A stretch of DNA of 45,348 bases from Candidatus Poribacteria bacterium (GCA_022827225.1 JAJDTJ010000059.1:1-45348), one strand, 5' to 3'. Shown: positions 14,960-25,000, counted from the stretch's first letter. Numbers and translations are program-made. The notes: generated by a model from the sequence alone, not told the origin.

Positions 14960-16963
14960 TTAAGTCAGCCCTTCGATTTGGACAGGTACAGAACCGAAAA
15001 GATTCTCTAAATGCCGTGTGACGGACTCTTGGAAAGCGTCAAAGGTTTCTTGGACGTTCTGTTTGAAATCGTCAGTGTGGTGCTTGAAAACGTTCTGGAG
15101 TTGTGCGTGTTGTGCGCGAACGCGGTCGAAGATACTATGGATATAGGCTTGTAATTCGCCGAGGCGTTCAGTCTGTGCTTTTGCGAAATCGCCGACTGTG
15201 GCTTTGAAAGCATCGAATTCTGCGGCTAAGTATTCCTTGAACATCAATTGCTGAAAGCCTATCAGTGCGCTATGTGCCGCGTATTGGAAATCCTTATGAA
15301 TCGTATTGTATTCTGACTGAATGCGCCCGAAAAGTTGTCTCGAATAACTGTGGATTTCACTCATTCGCTCGCCATGACCCTCTACAAGTCTGGGGATATC
15401 CGCTTTAAATGTGTCCATTTCTTCCGCCAAGAAGTTCCTAAAATCCTCAACAGCAACGGTATGGCGTGTAATCTTCTCAAGGTGATAACCCATGACGGCT
15501 AAGCGTACTGCTTCAGGGAACATCCCGGGATGGTTTTTGAGGGTTTTTATGAGAAATTTGGCGTACTCGAAACCTTGCCTTGAGAAGAGTTGCTTCCGGA
15601 TGGACTGGGCAAAGGCGCGGACTTCATCCTTGCGGATTGCTCGGACGTTATGTTGGGTCTGAGGCATGTGTTCAAGCAACCGCGAACATCTGGCAAAATA
15701 GTTTTTTAACGTCGGATCGTAGAGCGTTGAAATAACGCGGCGGTACTCGGTGATAAGTTTCTCACGTGGCATTTCTGGCACGAAGTTGAGGTTCATATCC
15801 GTATTGTTTCCACTCGATTCTACAAGCAGTCGGTCTTCCAGTTTCAATCGGTGCCAGAGGTCGGTCTCTTTCAGGGCAGTAAGCAGACCCGCCATCGCCA
15901 TTGGGATGCCGGCTTCCTGAATGAAGTTGATGTGGGAATCAAACTCAGTATCACCATCAAGCCCGATGATAAAACCGCCTGTCACTTCTATGCCTTTGTT
16001 CTGTATTTTTCTGATTGCGCGCATGAGGTAGCTACCGGCATCTTCTTCTTTACTGGTGTTCTGTCCTTTAGAAGTGCTGAGGAGTGCTTCATCGTTGGGG
16101 GACTCAATACCGAGGAAGACCATATTAAATCCGGACGCATTCATTGCATCAAGCATTTCGGGGATCTCAACGAGGTTTACGCTCGCTTCGGTATAGAGCG
16201 AAAACGGGAAATCTCGTTCTTCCTGCCACTGCTTGACAGCCGGTAATAGCCGCATCGCGTCGCGCTTGTTGCCGATAAAGTTGTCATCAACGACGAACAT
16301 CGGACCCGTCCAACCGAGTTTATAGAGGTGTTCAAATTCCGTGAGCATCTGTTCATTGCTTTTTGTGCGTGGGACGCGGCCGAATAATTTGGTAATATCG
16401 CAAAATTCGCAATTGAAAGGACAACCGCGTGAAAATTGGAGTGCCATTGAGCCGTAGGCGTTAATATCAATGAGGTCATAGCGCGGCGGCGGTGTCTTCG
16501 TGATATCCGGTTTCCGCTGCTCACGATAGACCTCTTTCGCGCAACCGTTCTGAAAATCGGTTAAAAAGTCCTCAAAGGTCTCTTCGACTTCACCCATAAG
16601 AAAATGGTCAATTGTGGCATCCGTTTCCGCCTTGATATTATCGTAATAAGAGGTAGGATGTGGACCGCCAGCAATAATCGGAACCCCCGATTGATTACAA
16701 CGCTCAGCGACTTCATAGAGCGATGCTTTTTGAACGATCATTGTTGAAGTCAAAGCGACATCTGCCCATTGGAGATGTTCATCTGTCAACGGTTCAATGT
16801 TCAGATCAACGACTTTTAACGCGTAATTCTCCGGGAACATTCCGGCGATAGTCAATAGTCCGAGCGGGGGCATTGATGATTTTTTTCCAAGAAATTCTAA
16901 GGCGTATTTAAAGCCCCAATAGGACGGCGGAAACTTTGGATAAACGAATAGTGCATTCGGCAT
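14960..16963 (-). CDS. B12-binding radical SAM enzyme with a long helical C-terminal tail
   Basis: A 667-residue enzyme. Residues 1-150 resemble a cobalamin-binding domain (MPPLGLLTIAG, IAGGPHPTSY), and 170-400 a radical SAM barrel with cluster cysteines C181, C185 and C188 in SRGCPFNCEFCDI, followed by a DUF4070-like region (about 400-500), a layout shared with HpnR-type methylases. Residues about 514-667 are an added, mostly helical stretch with repeating aromatic/heptad patterns (FKADIPRL, FKATVGDFAKAQ, HTDDFKQNVQETFDAFQ), phasin- or apolipoprotein-like, which is not part of the usual family. The product is unknown; the family methylates or rearranges lipids and other unactivated carbons. 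The ECF-type ATPase is coupled downstream. Confidence 0.85.
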   Translation of the reverse strand: MPNALFVYPKFPPSYWGFKYALEFLGKKSSMPPLGLLTIAGMFPENYALKVVDLNIEPLTDEHLQWADVALTSTMIVQKASLYEVAERCNQSGVPIIAGGPHPTSYYDNIKAETDATIDHFLMGEVEETFEDFLTDFQNGCAKEVYREQRKPDITKTPPPRYDLIDINAYGSMALQFSRGCPFNCEFCDITKLFGRVPRTKSNEQMLTEFEHLYKLGWTGPMFVVDDNFIGNKRDAMRLLPAVKQWQEERDFPFSLYTEASVNLVEIPEMLDAMNASGFNMVFLGIESPNDEALLSTSKGQNTSKEEDAGSYLMRAIRKIQNKGIEVTGGFIIGLDGDTEFDSHINFIQEAGIPMAMAGLLTALKETDLWHRLKLEDRLLVESSGNNTDMNLNFVPEMPREKLITEYRRVISTLYDPTLKNYFARCSRLLEHMPQTQHNVRAIRKDEVRAFAQSIRKQLFSRQGFEYAKFLIKTLKNHPGMFPEAVRLAVMGYHLEKITRHTVAVEDFRNFLAEEMDTFKADIPRLVEGHGERMSEIHSYSRQLFGRIQSEYNTIHKDFQYAAHSALIGFQQLMFKEYLAAEFDAFKATVGDFAKAQTERLGELQAYIHSIFDRVRAQHAQLQNVFKHHTDDFKQNVQETFDAFQESVTRHLENLFGSVPVQIEGLT

Positions 16964-17162
16964 GATTTAGGTCTAACTCCTTAGATGTAATTCTCAAGTG
17001 TATTGCCAAAGTTTTTTGAATGAATTACGAACATTATAACTCCAAAGTAAAATAACACTCTTTAATATAATACCACATTTTGCGTTTTTTATCAAATTTT
17101 TCTCATTGTGGGTGTATAAATAGTTTGTTGATTGTTGTCTGAATCCTGATAGTCACGGGTAT

Positions 17163-17192
17163 TTGCGTCTAATGCATTGGATATGCTAAAAT
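17163..17192 (+). promoter_or_regulatory. Extended -10 promoter of the Omp85 gene
   Basis: TTGCGT (17163-17168) and TAAAAT (17187-17192) are 18 nt apart, and TGC immediately before the latter gives an extended -10. It lies 48 nt ahead of the ATG of the Omp85 gene. The rest of the AT-rich gap 16964-17239 shows nothing else clear. Confidence 0.5.
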
Positions 17193-17239
17193 AGGACAAC
17201 GACGTAATTAACAGGCTTTCCTGTAAATGGCGGTAATAG

Positions 17240-19198
17240 ATGTCCAAGTATCGACTCTCACAACTCCTTTTTTTTGTCGGTTTATTCTTCTGGATAGTGG
17301 TAACTCTTGGAACAGCACACAGCGCTGAAACGACGGAACACGCACTGCCTCCAGAAAAGTCGGGAACTAATATGGAAACAGAAGCGGAAACACAATCACA
17401 CTATTATATTCATGAACTCCGTTTTGATGGGAATAACCATTTTGACCAGAAAACATTGATGAAACTGTTTGGATGGGAGCAAGGGCAGCTGTATTCCGAC
17501 ACAGAAATTATAGACGGGTTTGAACGTATTATTACTGCGTATCGAGAAGCAGGTTTTGTGTTCGCAGAAATAGAACCTAATATCGTGGGGATATCAGAAA
17601 ATACCGGTTCTAAGGATGGTACGCAGGTGGCTATTGCTTTAGACATCGTGGAGGCGGAGCAGATCCGAACAGGTACTTTAACATTCACAGGAAACGAAGT
17701 CTTTTCAGAAATGGATATTCGGGATCAACTCGGTTTACGAGCGGGTGGACTCTTTACAGCAGATAAGTTAGAACAAGGGATAGAACGCCTTCAGACGTTG
17801 TACAGCCGACACGGATACCCGAAAGTTGAGATCGTTCCTGAGAGGTTCCAATTTTCAGCTGAGGCTGGTACTGTTGACTTCCAGTTGGATATCCGAGAAG
17901 GGACACAGGTCCAGATTGGTGAGGTCAAGATTAGTGGATTGGAAAAGACAAAGCCCGAGGTTATCCTGCGAGAAATTCCGGTAAAACCGAACCGCCGATT
18001 TGATCAGCGTGATGTTGACGCGAGTTATCGCCGGTTACGAAATTCTGGCTATTTCTATCAGGTTAATCCGAATGTCTTAGAACCGTCGGCGACAGAAGAC
18101 AAGATTAATTTCCATGCCAGCGTAACCGAAGCGAAAACAGGACGCTTCAGCGGCATCATCGGGTATGCACCACCGGAATCAGAGGCGGACGCAGCACCAC
18201 AACTCACGGGTGTACTGGAAGCCCGTGAAACCAACCTATTGGGTACAGGTAGACAGCTTAACTTCTATTGGAAATCCGGGCTGCTCAAGATTTTACGGCT
18301 CGGTTATGCAGAACCTTGGATATTCGGAAAACCGCTAACCGTCGGTATAGAATACGGACAGTTCAGGCAGCAAAATCCTAACAGGACGCAACTGTTAGGT
18401 GTCTCAGGGGACGGTACCGAAACAGCCTCCGAAGAACGATCGGGTAGTGTGAGTGCTACGACCGAGTTCGGTCGCGTTTTTGAAGGTGTTGTGACATTCG
18501 GTTATAAACGGATTAATGTATCAAACACCAGTTTACCCTCGGCACAAACCGCCCCTGTTGATATCCAAACGCCGGTCTTTCCCAATCCGAATTTGAATAC
18601 CTTGGACGAAACGGTGCCGTATAGTGGAACAAAGTACAGCGTCACATTTCGGTTAACGCGGGATACCCGCGACTATTTTCTAAATCCGACACGCGGACGG
18701 CGTGATAGCATCGCTTTTGAGGTGTCGCGGAGCGATTTTCAGTTACGGAAAGCCTGGCTCTCCTTACAACAGTATTTCCCTACATGGCGGAAACAGACGG
18801 TCGCTGTTGAGCTCCACGGGGCTGCGGTCTGGGGATTTACGACGCAGCTTGAAAATCAATCTGACATAGTGATCCCACCGACGGAACTTTTCTACCTCGG
18901 TGGTGCGACGACGCTACGCGGATATGATGAGGATTGGTTCTCCGGACCGCGTCGTGTGTATGCGAACCTCGAATATCGCTTTCTCGTTGGTCCCGAATCC
19001 CAAGTTTTTGTCTTTACCGATTTGGGTTCCGTCACCTCGATTGAAGCACCGTCCAGTTTTGATAGACTCCGAGTCGGATACGGATTTGGCGCACGGCTTG
19101 AGTCTAATAGCGGTATTTTGCGGATTGACTACGGACTTGCCGCTGGTGATTCGTTATTGCGTGGTAAGATACATGTTAATTTAGGTGCGTCGTTTTGA
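17240..19198 (+). CDS. Omp85-family outer membrane protein (BamA/TamA-like)
   Basis: A 652-residue outer-membrane assembly or translocation protein. It has an N-terminal signal peptide (about 1-28, ending AHSAE), then three POTRA-like repeats (about 53-110, 150-215, 224-285; each has the pattern of a strand, IxFxGNxxF, and a helix), then a C-terminal 16-strand barrel of the bacterial surface antigen family. The barrel includes TRDTRDYFLNPTRG and the L6-loop motif LRGYDED, equivalent to VRGF/Y, and the chain ends in the aromatic strand VNLGASF. With three rather than five POTRAs and about 650 residues it is closer in size to TamA than to BamA. The ATG has only a weak GGCGGT site. It stands alone, just upstream of the decayed TnpB element. 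Confidence 0.88.
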   Translation: MSKYRLSQLLFFVGLFFWIVVTLGTAHSAETTEHALPPEKSGTNMETEAETQSHYYIHELRFDGNNHFDQKTLMKLFGWEQGQLYSDTEIIDGFERIITAYREAGFVFAEIEPNIVGISENTGSKDGTQVAIALDIVEAEQIRTGTLTFTGNEVFSEMDIRDQLGLRAGGLFTADKLEQGIERLQTLYSRHGYPKVEIVPERFQFSAEAGTVDFQLDIREGTQVQIGEVKISGLEKTKPEVILREIPVKPNRRFDQRDVDASYRRLRNSGYFYQVNPNVLEPSATEDKINFHASVTEAKTGRFSGIIGYAPPESEADAAPQLTGVLEARETNLLGTGRQLNFYWKSGLLKILRLGYAEPWIFGKPLTVGIEYGQFRQQNPNRTQLLGVSGDGTETASEERSGSVSATTEFGRVFEGVVTFGYKRINVSNTSLPSAQTAPVDIQTPVFPNPNLNTLDETVPYSGTKYSVTFRLTRDTRDYFLNPTRGRRDSIAFEVSRSDFQLRKAWLSLQQYFPTWRKQTVAVELHGAAVWGFTTQLENQSDIVIPPTELFYLGGATTLRGYDEDWFSGPRRVYANLEYRFLVGPESQVFVFTDLGSVTSIEAPSSFDRLRVGYGFGARLESNSGILRIDYGLAAGDSLLRGKIHVNLGASF

Positions 19199-19240
19199 CA
19201 GATCCCCCTGCATTATCCAGGTGCTGTAAATATTTTTTCC

Positions 19241-19269
19241 TTGACAGATTTCTATTTGTGTGATATGCT
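19241..19269 (+). promoter_or_regulatory. Promoter of the TnpB-remnant transcript
   Basis: A perfect TTGACA (19241-19246) is 17 nt from TATGCT (19264-19269). The expected transcription start, about 19275-19278, coincides with the first base of the folded leader at 19278-19351. Confidence 0.65.
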
Positions 19270-19277
19270 ATATATTG

Positions 19278-19351
19278 CATGGCTGGTAGAGAACATCATC
19301 TGCCCTGCTTAGGGCAGTCTCTACCTCCGCCGAGTGATGTTGGGAGCCATG
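19278..19351 (+). ncRNA. Compact structured leader with a possible pseudoknot
   Basis: Exact complementary segments found by eye: outer stem CATGGCT (19278-19284) with AGCCATG (19345-19351); GGTAGAGA (19285-19292) with TCTCTACC (19318-19325); hairpin CTGCCCT (19300-19306) with AGGGCAG (19311-19317), loop GCTT; and ACATCA (19293-19298) with TGATGT (19335-19340), which crosses the second stem to make a pseudoknot. Nearly every base is paired. It starts at the predicted transcription start and ends 16 nt before the TnpB-remnant ATG. It could be the left end of an IS200/IS605-type element, a regulatory RNA, or a ribozyme-like fold. No known class was matched. Confidence 0.55.
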
Positions 19352-19367
19352 TAACACGGAGTTAATC

Positions 19368-19700
19368 ATGCGTACCCGAAAGTTAAAATTGCAGTATACT
19401 GAGAAGTTGGAGGCTCTGAATGCCGAGACTGCGTCTGTATGGCATGAGTCTTTGGTATTGAAGGAGGTGTGGGATTACGCGCATGGTTATCGTACAGGCG
19501 GTCAGATTGATGCACCATGTGAGTTGTGGATGGATAAGCAGTTATCTAAATCGCAACCTCTACATTCACAGAGTATACAAGAGGTGCGAAGACGCTATTT
19601 CAAGAATCGCAAAGGATTTCGTAAAAAGCGTAAGAATGGCGATGAGAAAGCGAAGGCTCCCTATAGAGATAAAAAATTCCAAGCTTCGGTGTCCCCGTAG
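19368..19700 (+). pseudogene. Truncated TnpB/OrfB N-terminal fragment
   Basis: A 110-codon frame with a CGGAG ribosome-binding site 7 nt ahead. It resembles the N-terminal part of TnpB proteins of IS200/IS605 elements: a basic start (MRTRKLKLQYTEKLEAL), a helical region with SQSIQEVRRRY and a basic RKKRKNGDEKAKAP patch. Full TnpB has about 370-420 residues with a RuvC nuclease core and zinc finger; all of that is missing, so it cannot be a nuclease. The frame ends at TAG exactly where the right-end hairpins begin. Assignment rests on pattern memory and is moderate. Confidence 0.55.
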
Positions 19701-19701
19701 C

Positions 19702-19820
19702 GGCGGCTATGGCACCGCCCGTCGGTATTCGATTAGAAGGCCGGCGTTGCTCCGCCTGAGCGGAGAATGTTCCCACGAGGAACAAAAGAATCTTCAATCT
19801 TTAGACTGGAGAAGGTTCAA
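19702..19820 (+). ncRNA. Right-end hairpin series, candidate omega-RNA scaffold
   Basis: Successive hairpins can be paired by eye: GGCGG/CCGCC (19702-19706 and 19715-19719); CTCCGC-CTGA-GCGGAG (19750-19765, 6 bp); TGTTCC-CACGA-GGAACA (19768-19784, 6 bp); and GAATCTTC/GAAGGTTC (19788-19795 and 19811-19818, 8 bp with one G-U). In TnpB elements the omega-RNA covers the end of tnpB and the right end, and the flanking host DNA supplies the guide. If that holds here, the guide would be the bases right after 19820, just upstream of pckG. This is inference from position and fold. Confidence 0.45.
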
Positions 19821-19832
19821 AAAATATATAGG

Positions 19833-19841
19833 TGTGATAAT
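19833..19841 (+). promoter_or_regulatory. Extended -10 promoter of pckG
   Basis: TGTGATAAT (19833-19841) matches an extended -10 box and lies 39 nt before the pckG ATG. No good -35 is at the right distance, as expected of extended -10 promoters. It immediately follows the mobile-element remnant, so the insertion may have changed pckG control. Confidence 0.45.
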
Positions 19842-19880
19842 ATGAGTATTTAGTAACAGTATCAGCAATAGGAGATTTTA

Positions 19881-21674
19881 ATGACGAAAAACAAGAAGTT
19901 ACAGGATTGGGTCGAAGAAGCGGCTGAACTTTGCCAACCCGATTCTATCTATTGGTGTGACGGTTCGCAGGAAGAAAACGATCGGTTGTGTGAAGAATTA
20001 GTCCAAGGCGGGACTTTCTTCCGCTTGGACCCGGAGAAGCGTCCGGGTAGCTATGTCGCTCGTTCCGATCCCGCCGATGTCGCGCGCGTTGAAGACAGAA
20101 CGTTTATCTGTTCAAAAACACCCCTTGAAGCGGGCCCAACGAACAATTGGCACGACCCCGACGATATGAAGAAGACCCTCAAAGGGCTCTTTAAAGGTTG
20201 TATGAAAGGCAGAACGATGTACGTTGTACCTTTCAGCATGGGTCCCCTCGGTTCCCCAATCTCACATATCGGCGTTGAGATCAGCGATTCCCCCTATGTC
20301 GTTGTTAATATGCGGATTATGACACGCATGGGTAGTGATGTGTTGGACATTTTGGGTGAAGATGGTGATTTCGTGCCGTGTCTACACTCTGTCGGTATGC
20401 CACTTGAACCTGGACAGGAAGATGTCTCGTGGCCCTGCAATCCGGATAATAAATATATCGTACACTTTCCTGAAGAACGTTCTATCTGGTCCTTCGGTAG
20501 TGGCTACGGTGGAAACGCGCTACTCGGCAAAAAATGCTATGCGCTCCGCATCGCCTCCATAATGGCAAAGAATGATGGATGGATGGCAGAACACATGCTC
20601 ATTTTGGGGTTAACGAGTCCTGAAGGCGAGAAAACCTATATCGCCGCGGCGTTCCCGAGTGCTTGTGGTAAAACGAACCTCGCGATGCTCACGCCAACGC
20701 TACCTGGATGGAAAGCGGAGACGATCGGGGACGACATCGCGTGGATGAAGTTTGGCGAAGATGGACGGCTCTACGCGATTAACCCGGAAGCAGGATTCTT
20801 CGGTGTCGCACCCGGCACCTCAATGGATACGAATCCGAACGCAATGCACACGCTTGCGTCTAATTCAATCTTCACGAACGCCGGACTCACAGAAGATGCT
20901 GATGTTTGGTGGGAAGAGATGAGCGAAGATGTCCCTGAAAAAGTGACAAGTTGGCTCGGTGAAGAGTGGCATCCGGGGGACGAAAAAACAGCTGCACACC
21001 CGAATTCCCGCTATACCACTCCTGCTTCGCAATGCCCGATTATTGACCCGAACTGGGAAAACCCAAACGGTGTACCGATTTCAGCGATTCTCTTCGGTGG
21101 ACGACGTGCCACGACAGTACCGCTCGTGTTTGAGTCTTTCAACTGGGAACACGGGACTTTTATCGGTTCTATCGCTTCTTCCGAACGCACAGCAGCAGCA
21201 GCTGGAACAGTCGGTGAACTCCGACGTGATCCGATGGCGATGCTTCCGTTCTGCGGCTATAATATGGGTGACTACTTCACACACTGGCTGGAGATGGGTG
21301 AAAGCACGGATGCCAGCAAACTCCCAAAAATCTTCTACGTCAATTGGTTCCGTAAGGATGCCGATGGCGGATGGCTCTGGCCCGGTTTCGGTGAAAATAG
21401 CCGTGTCCTGAAGTGGATCGTGGAACGTGTGTCTGGGAAAGGCGAGGCTGTTGAAACGCCGATCGGTTATGTTCCTGCATCCGGGGCGGTTGATATCAGC
21501 GGGTTGGAGGTAACCGACGAGCAGATGGAAGAACTTCTGCATGTTGATACCGAAGAGTGGCTCAACGAGATCGCATTGATTCGTGAGCATTACGAGCGTT
21601 TCGGTGAGAAGCTGCCGAAGGCACTCTCTGATGAATTGGATGCGTTAGAAGCACGTCTGCAAGAGAAGCAGTAG
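19881..21674 (+). CDS. pckG: Phosphoenolpyruvate carboxykinase (GTP)
   Basis: GTP-dependent PEP carboxykinase interconverts oxaloacetate plus GTP with PEP, CO2 and GDP, linking the TCA cycle to gluconeogenesis. The 597-residue protein has the normal length. The kinase-1a P-loop FPSACGKTN is at 258-266 with the reactive cysteine of the GTP class, and the kinase-2 stretch TIGDDIAWM follows. Other family motifs include [13 protein letters not shown] and [10 protein letters not shown], and [25 protein letters not shown] near the C-terminus with the nucleotide-binding aromatic residues. AGGAG lies 8 nt before the ATG. It is monocistronic between the TnpB remnant and a clear terminator. Confidence 0.97.
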   Translation: MTKNKKLQDWVEEAAELCQPDSIYWCDGSQEENDRLCEELVQGGTFFRLDPEKRPGSYVARSDPADVARVEDRTFICSKTPLEAGPTNNWHDPDDMKKTLKGLFKGCMKGRTMYVVPFSMGPLGSPISHIGVEISDSPYVVVNMRIMTRMGSDVLDILGEDGDFVPCLHSVGMPLEPGQEDVSWPCNPDNKYIVHFPEERSIWSFGSGYGGNALLGKKCYALRIASIMAKNDGWMAEHMLILGLTSPEGEKTYIAAAFPSACGKTNLAMLTPTLPGWKAETIGDDIAWMKFGEDGRLYAINPEAGFFGVAPGTSMDTNPNAMHTLASNSIFTNAGLTEDADVWWEEMSEDVPEKVTSWLGEEWHPGDEKTAAHPNSRYTTPASQCPIIDPNWENPNGVPISAILFGGRRATTVPLVFESFNWEHGTFIGSIASSERTAAAAGTVGELRRDPMAMLPFCGYNMGDYFTHWLEMGESTDASKLPKIFYVNWFRKDADGGWLWPGFGENSRVLKWIVERVSGKGEAVETPIGYVPASGAVDISGLEVTDEQMEELLHVDTEEWLNEIALIREHYERFGEKLPKALSDELDALEARLQEKQ

Positions 21675-21692
21675 AATTGAATTGGCTAACAT

Positions 21693-21727
21693 TATAGGGT
21701 GAGGCTCCCAACCTCGCCCTATATTTT
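21693..21727 (+). terminator. Rho-independent terminator of pckG
   Basis: TATAGGGTGAGG (21693-21704) pairs with CCTCGCCCTATA (21712-21723), 12 bp with one G-U pair and a 7-nt loop, followed by TTTT. It begins 18 nt after the pckG stop. Confidence 0.85.
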
Positions 21728-21800
21728 ATACTGACGGTGGTTCATAAATACCCGAGTCTATACCTGTGAGCAGCCGGATTTCACCAAGGATGGAGCAATT

Positions 21801-21893
21801 ATGACGCTGCTTCTTGAAAAAGTGCTTACCGAAGTTTATAAATTACCCCAGAAAAACAGGACACTATTGCTGAGAAAAACAAAAAACGATTGA
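21801..21893 (+). pseudogene. Remnant of an antitoxin-like N-terminus
   Basis: A 30-codon frame with GGAG 7 nt ahead of its ATG reads MTLLLEKVLTEVYKLPQKN and then soon meets a stop. The start resembles the N-terminal helix of small addiction-module antitoxins (EKVLxEVxKLP pattern). Nothing toxin-like follows, so it appears to be a leftover of a lost toxin-antitoxin pair. The rest of the 345-bp gap 21675-22019 holds the pckG terminator and a short inverted repeat AATAAG/CTTATT (21988-21993 and 22003-22008) just before the next ribosome-binding site. Confidence 0.35.
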
Positions 21894-22019
21894 CTCTGCT
21901 GGCGAAATTTGGTATTCTTGTTTCAACATCTTCTTGACAATGATACGACAATATGGGATCACTTCTAAATGCCTCGTTTTCTTGAAAAATAAGTGTAACC
22001 TGCTTATTAGGAGAACCTT

Positions 22020-25000
22020 ATGCGGACACAGAACTATCTCGCTTTTCAAAGAATGACTAAGATTTTCGGTTTAGCAGTAATCTCAGTTATCTTTTTCTAC
22101 GGCATCGTTTTTCAAGGTGAAGCTTACACCTACAACTGGGAGATAGACGAAACCCCGCAAGGATCTGAAAGTGTAACACCTGTTGAACCTGTAGAAGTCA
22201 ATATCTTTGGCGAGCAGGTCCAACTGCCGTCTCTTACGGCTGTTCATTTTCTCGTGCGTAAGTATATTGTCTTTCCTGATTTGTCATGGGATAGGCCGCA
22301 TGTCGATAAGCTACTTAAAACATTTGAATCGATACCGCAAGATTATTATGCCCTTTACCAACAACCCGCTTTAGATAATGTTTCTATTTGGAGATTATCT
22401 GATGAACATATACAGGACGACATTTTAATAGAAAATATTGACGGTATACGGATTGTTACGGTTTCTAAACACGCCTTCGGATATGCAAACCCGTTGATGG
22501 CAGAAATTGAAGGGGTCCGTGGTAGATATTACTCTAAACGCTTACATAATGCTGTTGTTAGGTTTATTACTGATAACGGCAACGATAGAGGTGCTATTCG
22601 ACGTATTTTAAAAGAGCGTTATTCAGTGAGTCTTGATGTCCCTGATTATGCCGAACTTACGCGAAATACGACACAGGAGCATAGTGGGCGTTTCTCCGAA
22701 TTCAAAAACAAAGAGGTGCTTGCGATAATATCAATGCTCGAAGAATTTCCGATGGGAATGTTAAAAACGCCAGGATTAAAATATATCGTTCGGCGGTTAG
22801 ATGGCACCCCGCATCCGATATATAAAGAAGCTCCTGCTGTTGCTTGGCCGACCGAGGGATATATAGAATTCATGGAGTCCGCTTTTCAAGGTCAAAGTTT
22901 GGAATACATTCATAGACTTATCCTACATGAAAAAGCGCATTTTATGTGGGAGCATCTGTTTGACAATCAGTTGAAGCAAGATTGGATTGAGGTTGGCGGG
23001 TGGTATGAAAACCCCGATGATAAAGACGGATGGTCAACAACAAAACAGTTGGAATTTGTCTCTGCTTACGCACACGGTATAAATCCAAATGAGGATATGG
23101 CTGAAAGTATCAGTTACTATATTGTTACGCCTGATAGGTTTCGCTCGCGTTCACCGGAAAAATATGAATTTATCCAAAGTAGGATTATGCACGGTACCCG
23201 CTATATTTCCAAAATCCGAGAAGATTTGACCTTTGAAGTCTACAATCTGTATCCTGATTATGTTTATCCAGGGAAAATAGTGCGTCTGAATGTTGAAGTG
23301 ATGGGTGAACTTGAAGAAGATAAAACGTTTGTAATAGAAATAGAAATTCATAGTGAAAGCGACCTGGATACGGCTTATGGCGGTATTACTCGAATAATTA
23401 GTGAAAAAGATACTTATGTGGATGTTTATTTTTATCCTGTTGATACTAATGGCAATCGAGTTACTTCATCACACATTCTTCGCAGTGACGAGGAAAGATT
23501 ATCGAAATATGCGGCGAATGGTCATTGGATTCCAGACCAAATCAGTGTTTGGGATGCTAATCAGAATGAACGTCATAATGGGATTTCAGACTTCGGTTGG
23601 GGACTGTATATTGATAATCCGTTAGCCGATTGTGAACCGCCTGAATATGTACCGAACTCATTGAAACTTTCTTTACGAAAGTCAACGGATGAGGAATCAG
23701 AATCGCGAGGCGGCGAATATCAACTGCTTATCGTCGAATGGTTAGCCAGAGAGAAAAACGATATGAACTATGTCTGGGCAAGCATGAACGATGATGATCC
23801 AGAGACCTATTCGAGAGGTCTATTTGAATATGGATACAAAGACCAAATTAATCGAAGAGATGATGGATTAATTGAAGTTCAAGCTGAATTGCCAATCCCT
23901 GATTATCAGCAAGATGGAACGTATGAGGTCAATTATATTGGGATGGAGGATGTTGCCGGTAATGGTGGAGATGTATATTTCACAGACCCTGGGTATCGTT
24001 TAGGAGAAAACGCCATAATATTTGATGAGATTCCGCCGACAATTGAAATTCATACGCCAACTCCAGATACAACGCCACCTGTCCTTGACTTAAATAACAT
24101 CACAATTAGGGCAGAGCCGACTCATCCTGAGGCACCTAATGGTGAAACAAATGTTTATGTCACCTTCAAAATTAAAGACGATATAAGCGGATATGCAGGA
24201 TCAGAGTTATATCTACGGGACCCGCTCGGTGTAATCCATAGTAAATGGCATTCGATTTCAGACAGAGATAATTATAGGCTTTATTTCGATGGAGACCCGA
24301 CTGTTTACAGAACTTATGACAAAACAATTCTTTTACCAGTCAGTAGTGTGCCGGGTACCTGGGGACTTGCCGAGATGAAGATAACAGATAAAGCGGGGAA
24401 CGCGCTTCATGCGGATTTTACTGAAATTGTCCGTTTTGAAGTAGACGATGGTTCTTATATCGCTAAATCTGATATTAATAAAGACGGTGTTGTTAATATA
24501 ATAGACCTGGTGTTAGTTGCGAATATACTATCAAACGTTGATACGCTTCCAGATGGGATAGACGCTGACATCAACGACGACGGTGTTGTTAACATTTTAG
24601 ACTTGGTCGAAGTAGCAAGCAACATCGGTGAGAATGTACCGGCATCACCTGATGCTAATCTCATAGCGGTTGAACATATTGAGAGATGGATAGCAGAAGC
24701 GAGGAAGTTGGATGATGGCAGTTATGCCTTTAAACGCGGTATTCGCGTATTAGAAAAGTTGCTACTTACAATGCGCCCAGAAACGACTGTGTTGTTACCG
24801 AACTATCCGAATCCATTTAATCCCGAAACATGGATACCGTATCAGTTGGCGAATGCCGGTCAGGTCCAAATCACGATTTATGATACGAAAGGCGCGATTG
24901 TGCGGACACTTGACCTCGGACATCAAGCTGCAGGCTATTACACGCATAGAAACCGCGCAGCGTATTGGGATGGGCGCAACGGTTTAGGGGAAAATGTTGC

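Larger units (their letters stand above)
19278..19820 (+). mobile_element. Decayed TnpB-type (IS200/IS605-like) element
   Basis: The interval holds a structured left part, a truncated TnpB-like frame, and a series of hairpins at the right end of the kind seen at the right ends of IS200/IS605-type elements. There is no TnpA (Y1 transposase). The boundaries are estimates: the left limit is the start of the folded leader and the right limit is the end of the last hairpin (GAAGGTTC, 19811-19818). An internal deletion of a full-length tnpB of about 1.1-1.2 kb would explain the present 0.54 kb. Confidence 0.5.

Noticed and set aside
19278..19351. HDV-like ribozyme at the TnpB leader
   Set aside because: The paired-segment order resembles it, but there is no J4/2 segment with the catalytic cytosine and P3 is too long for the HDV family. 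It was kept only as an unclassified fold.
19483..19845. Frame of 120 codons overlapping the TnpB fragment
   Set aside because: It reads across the TnpB frame, the stop and the hairpin region; it has no ribosome-binding site and its translation of the hairpins is meaningless. It is not a gene.
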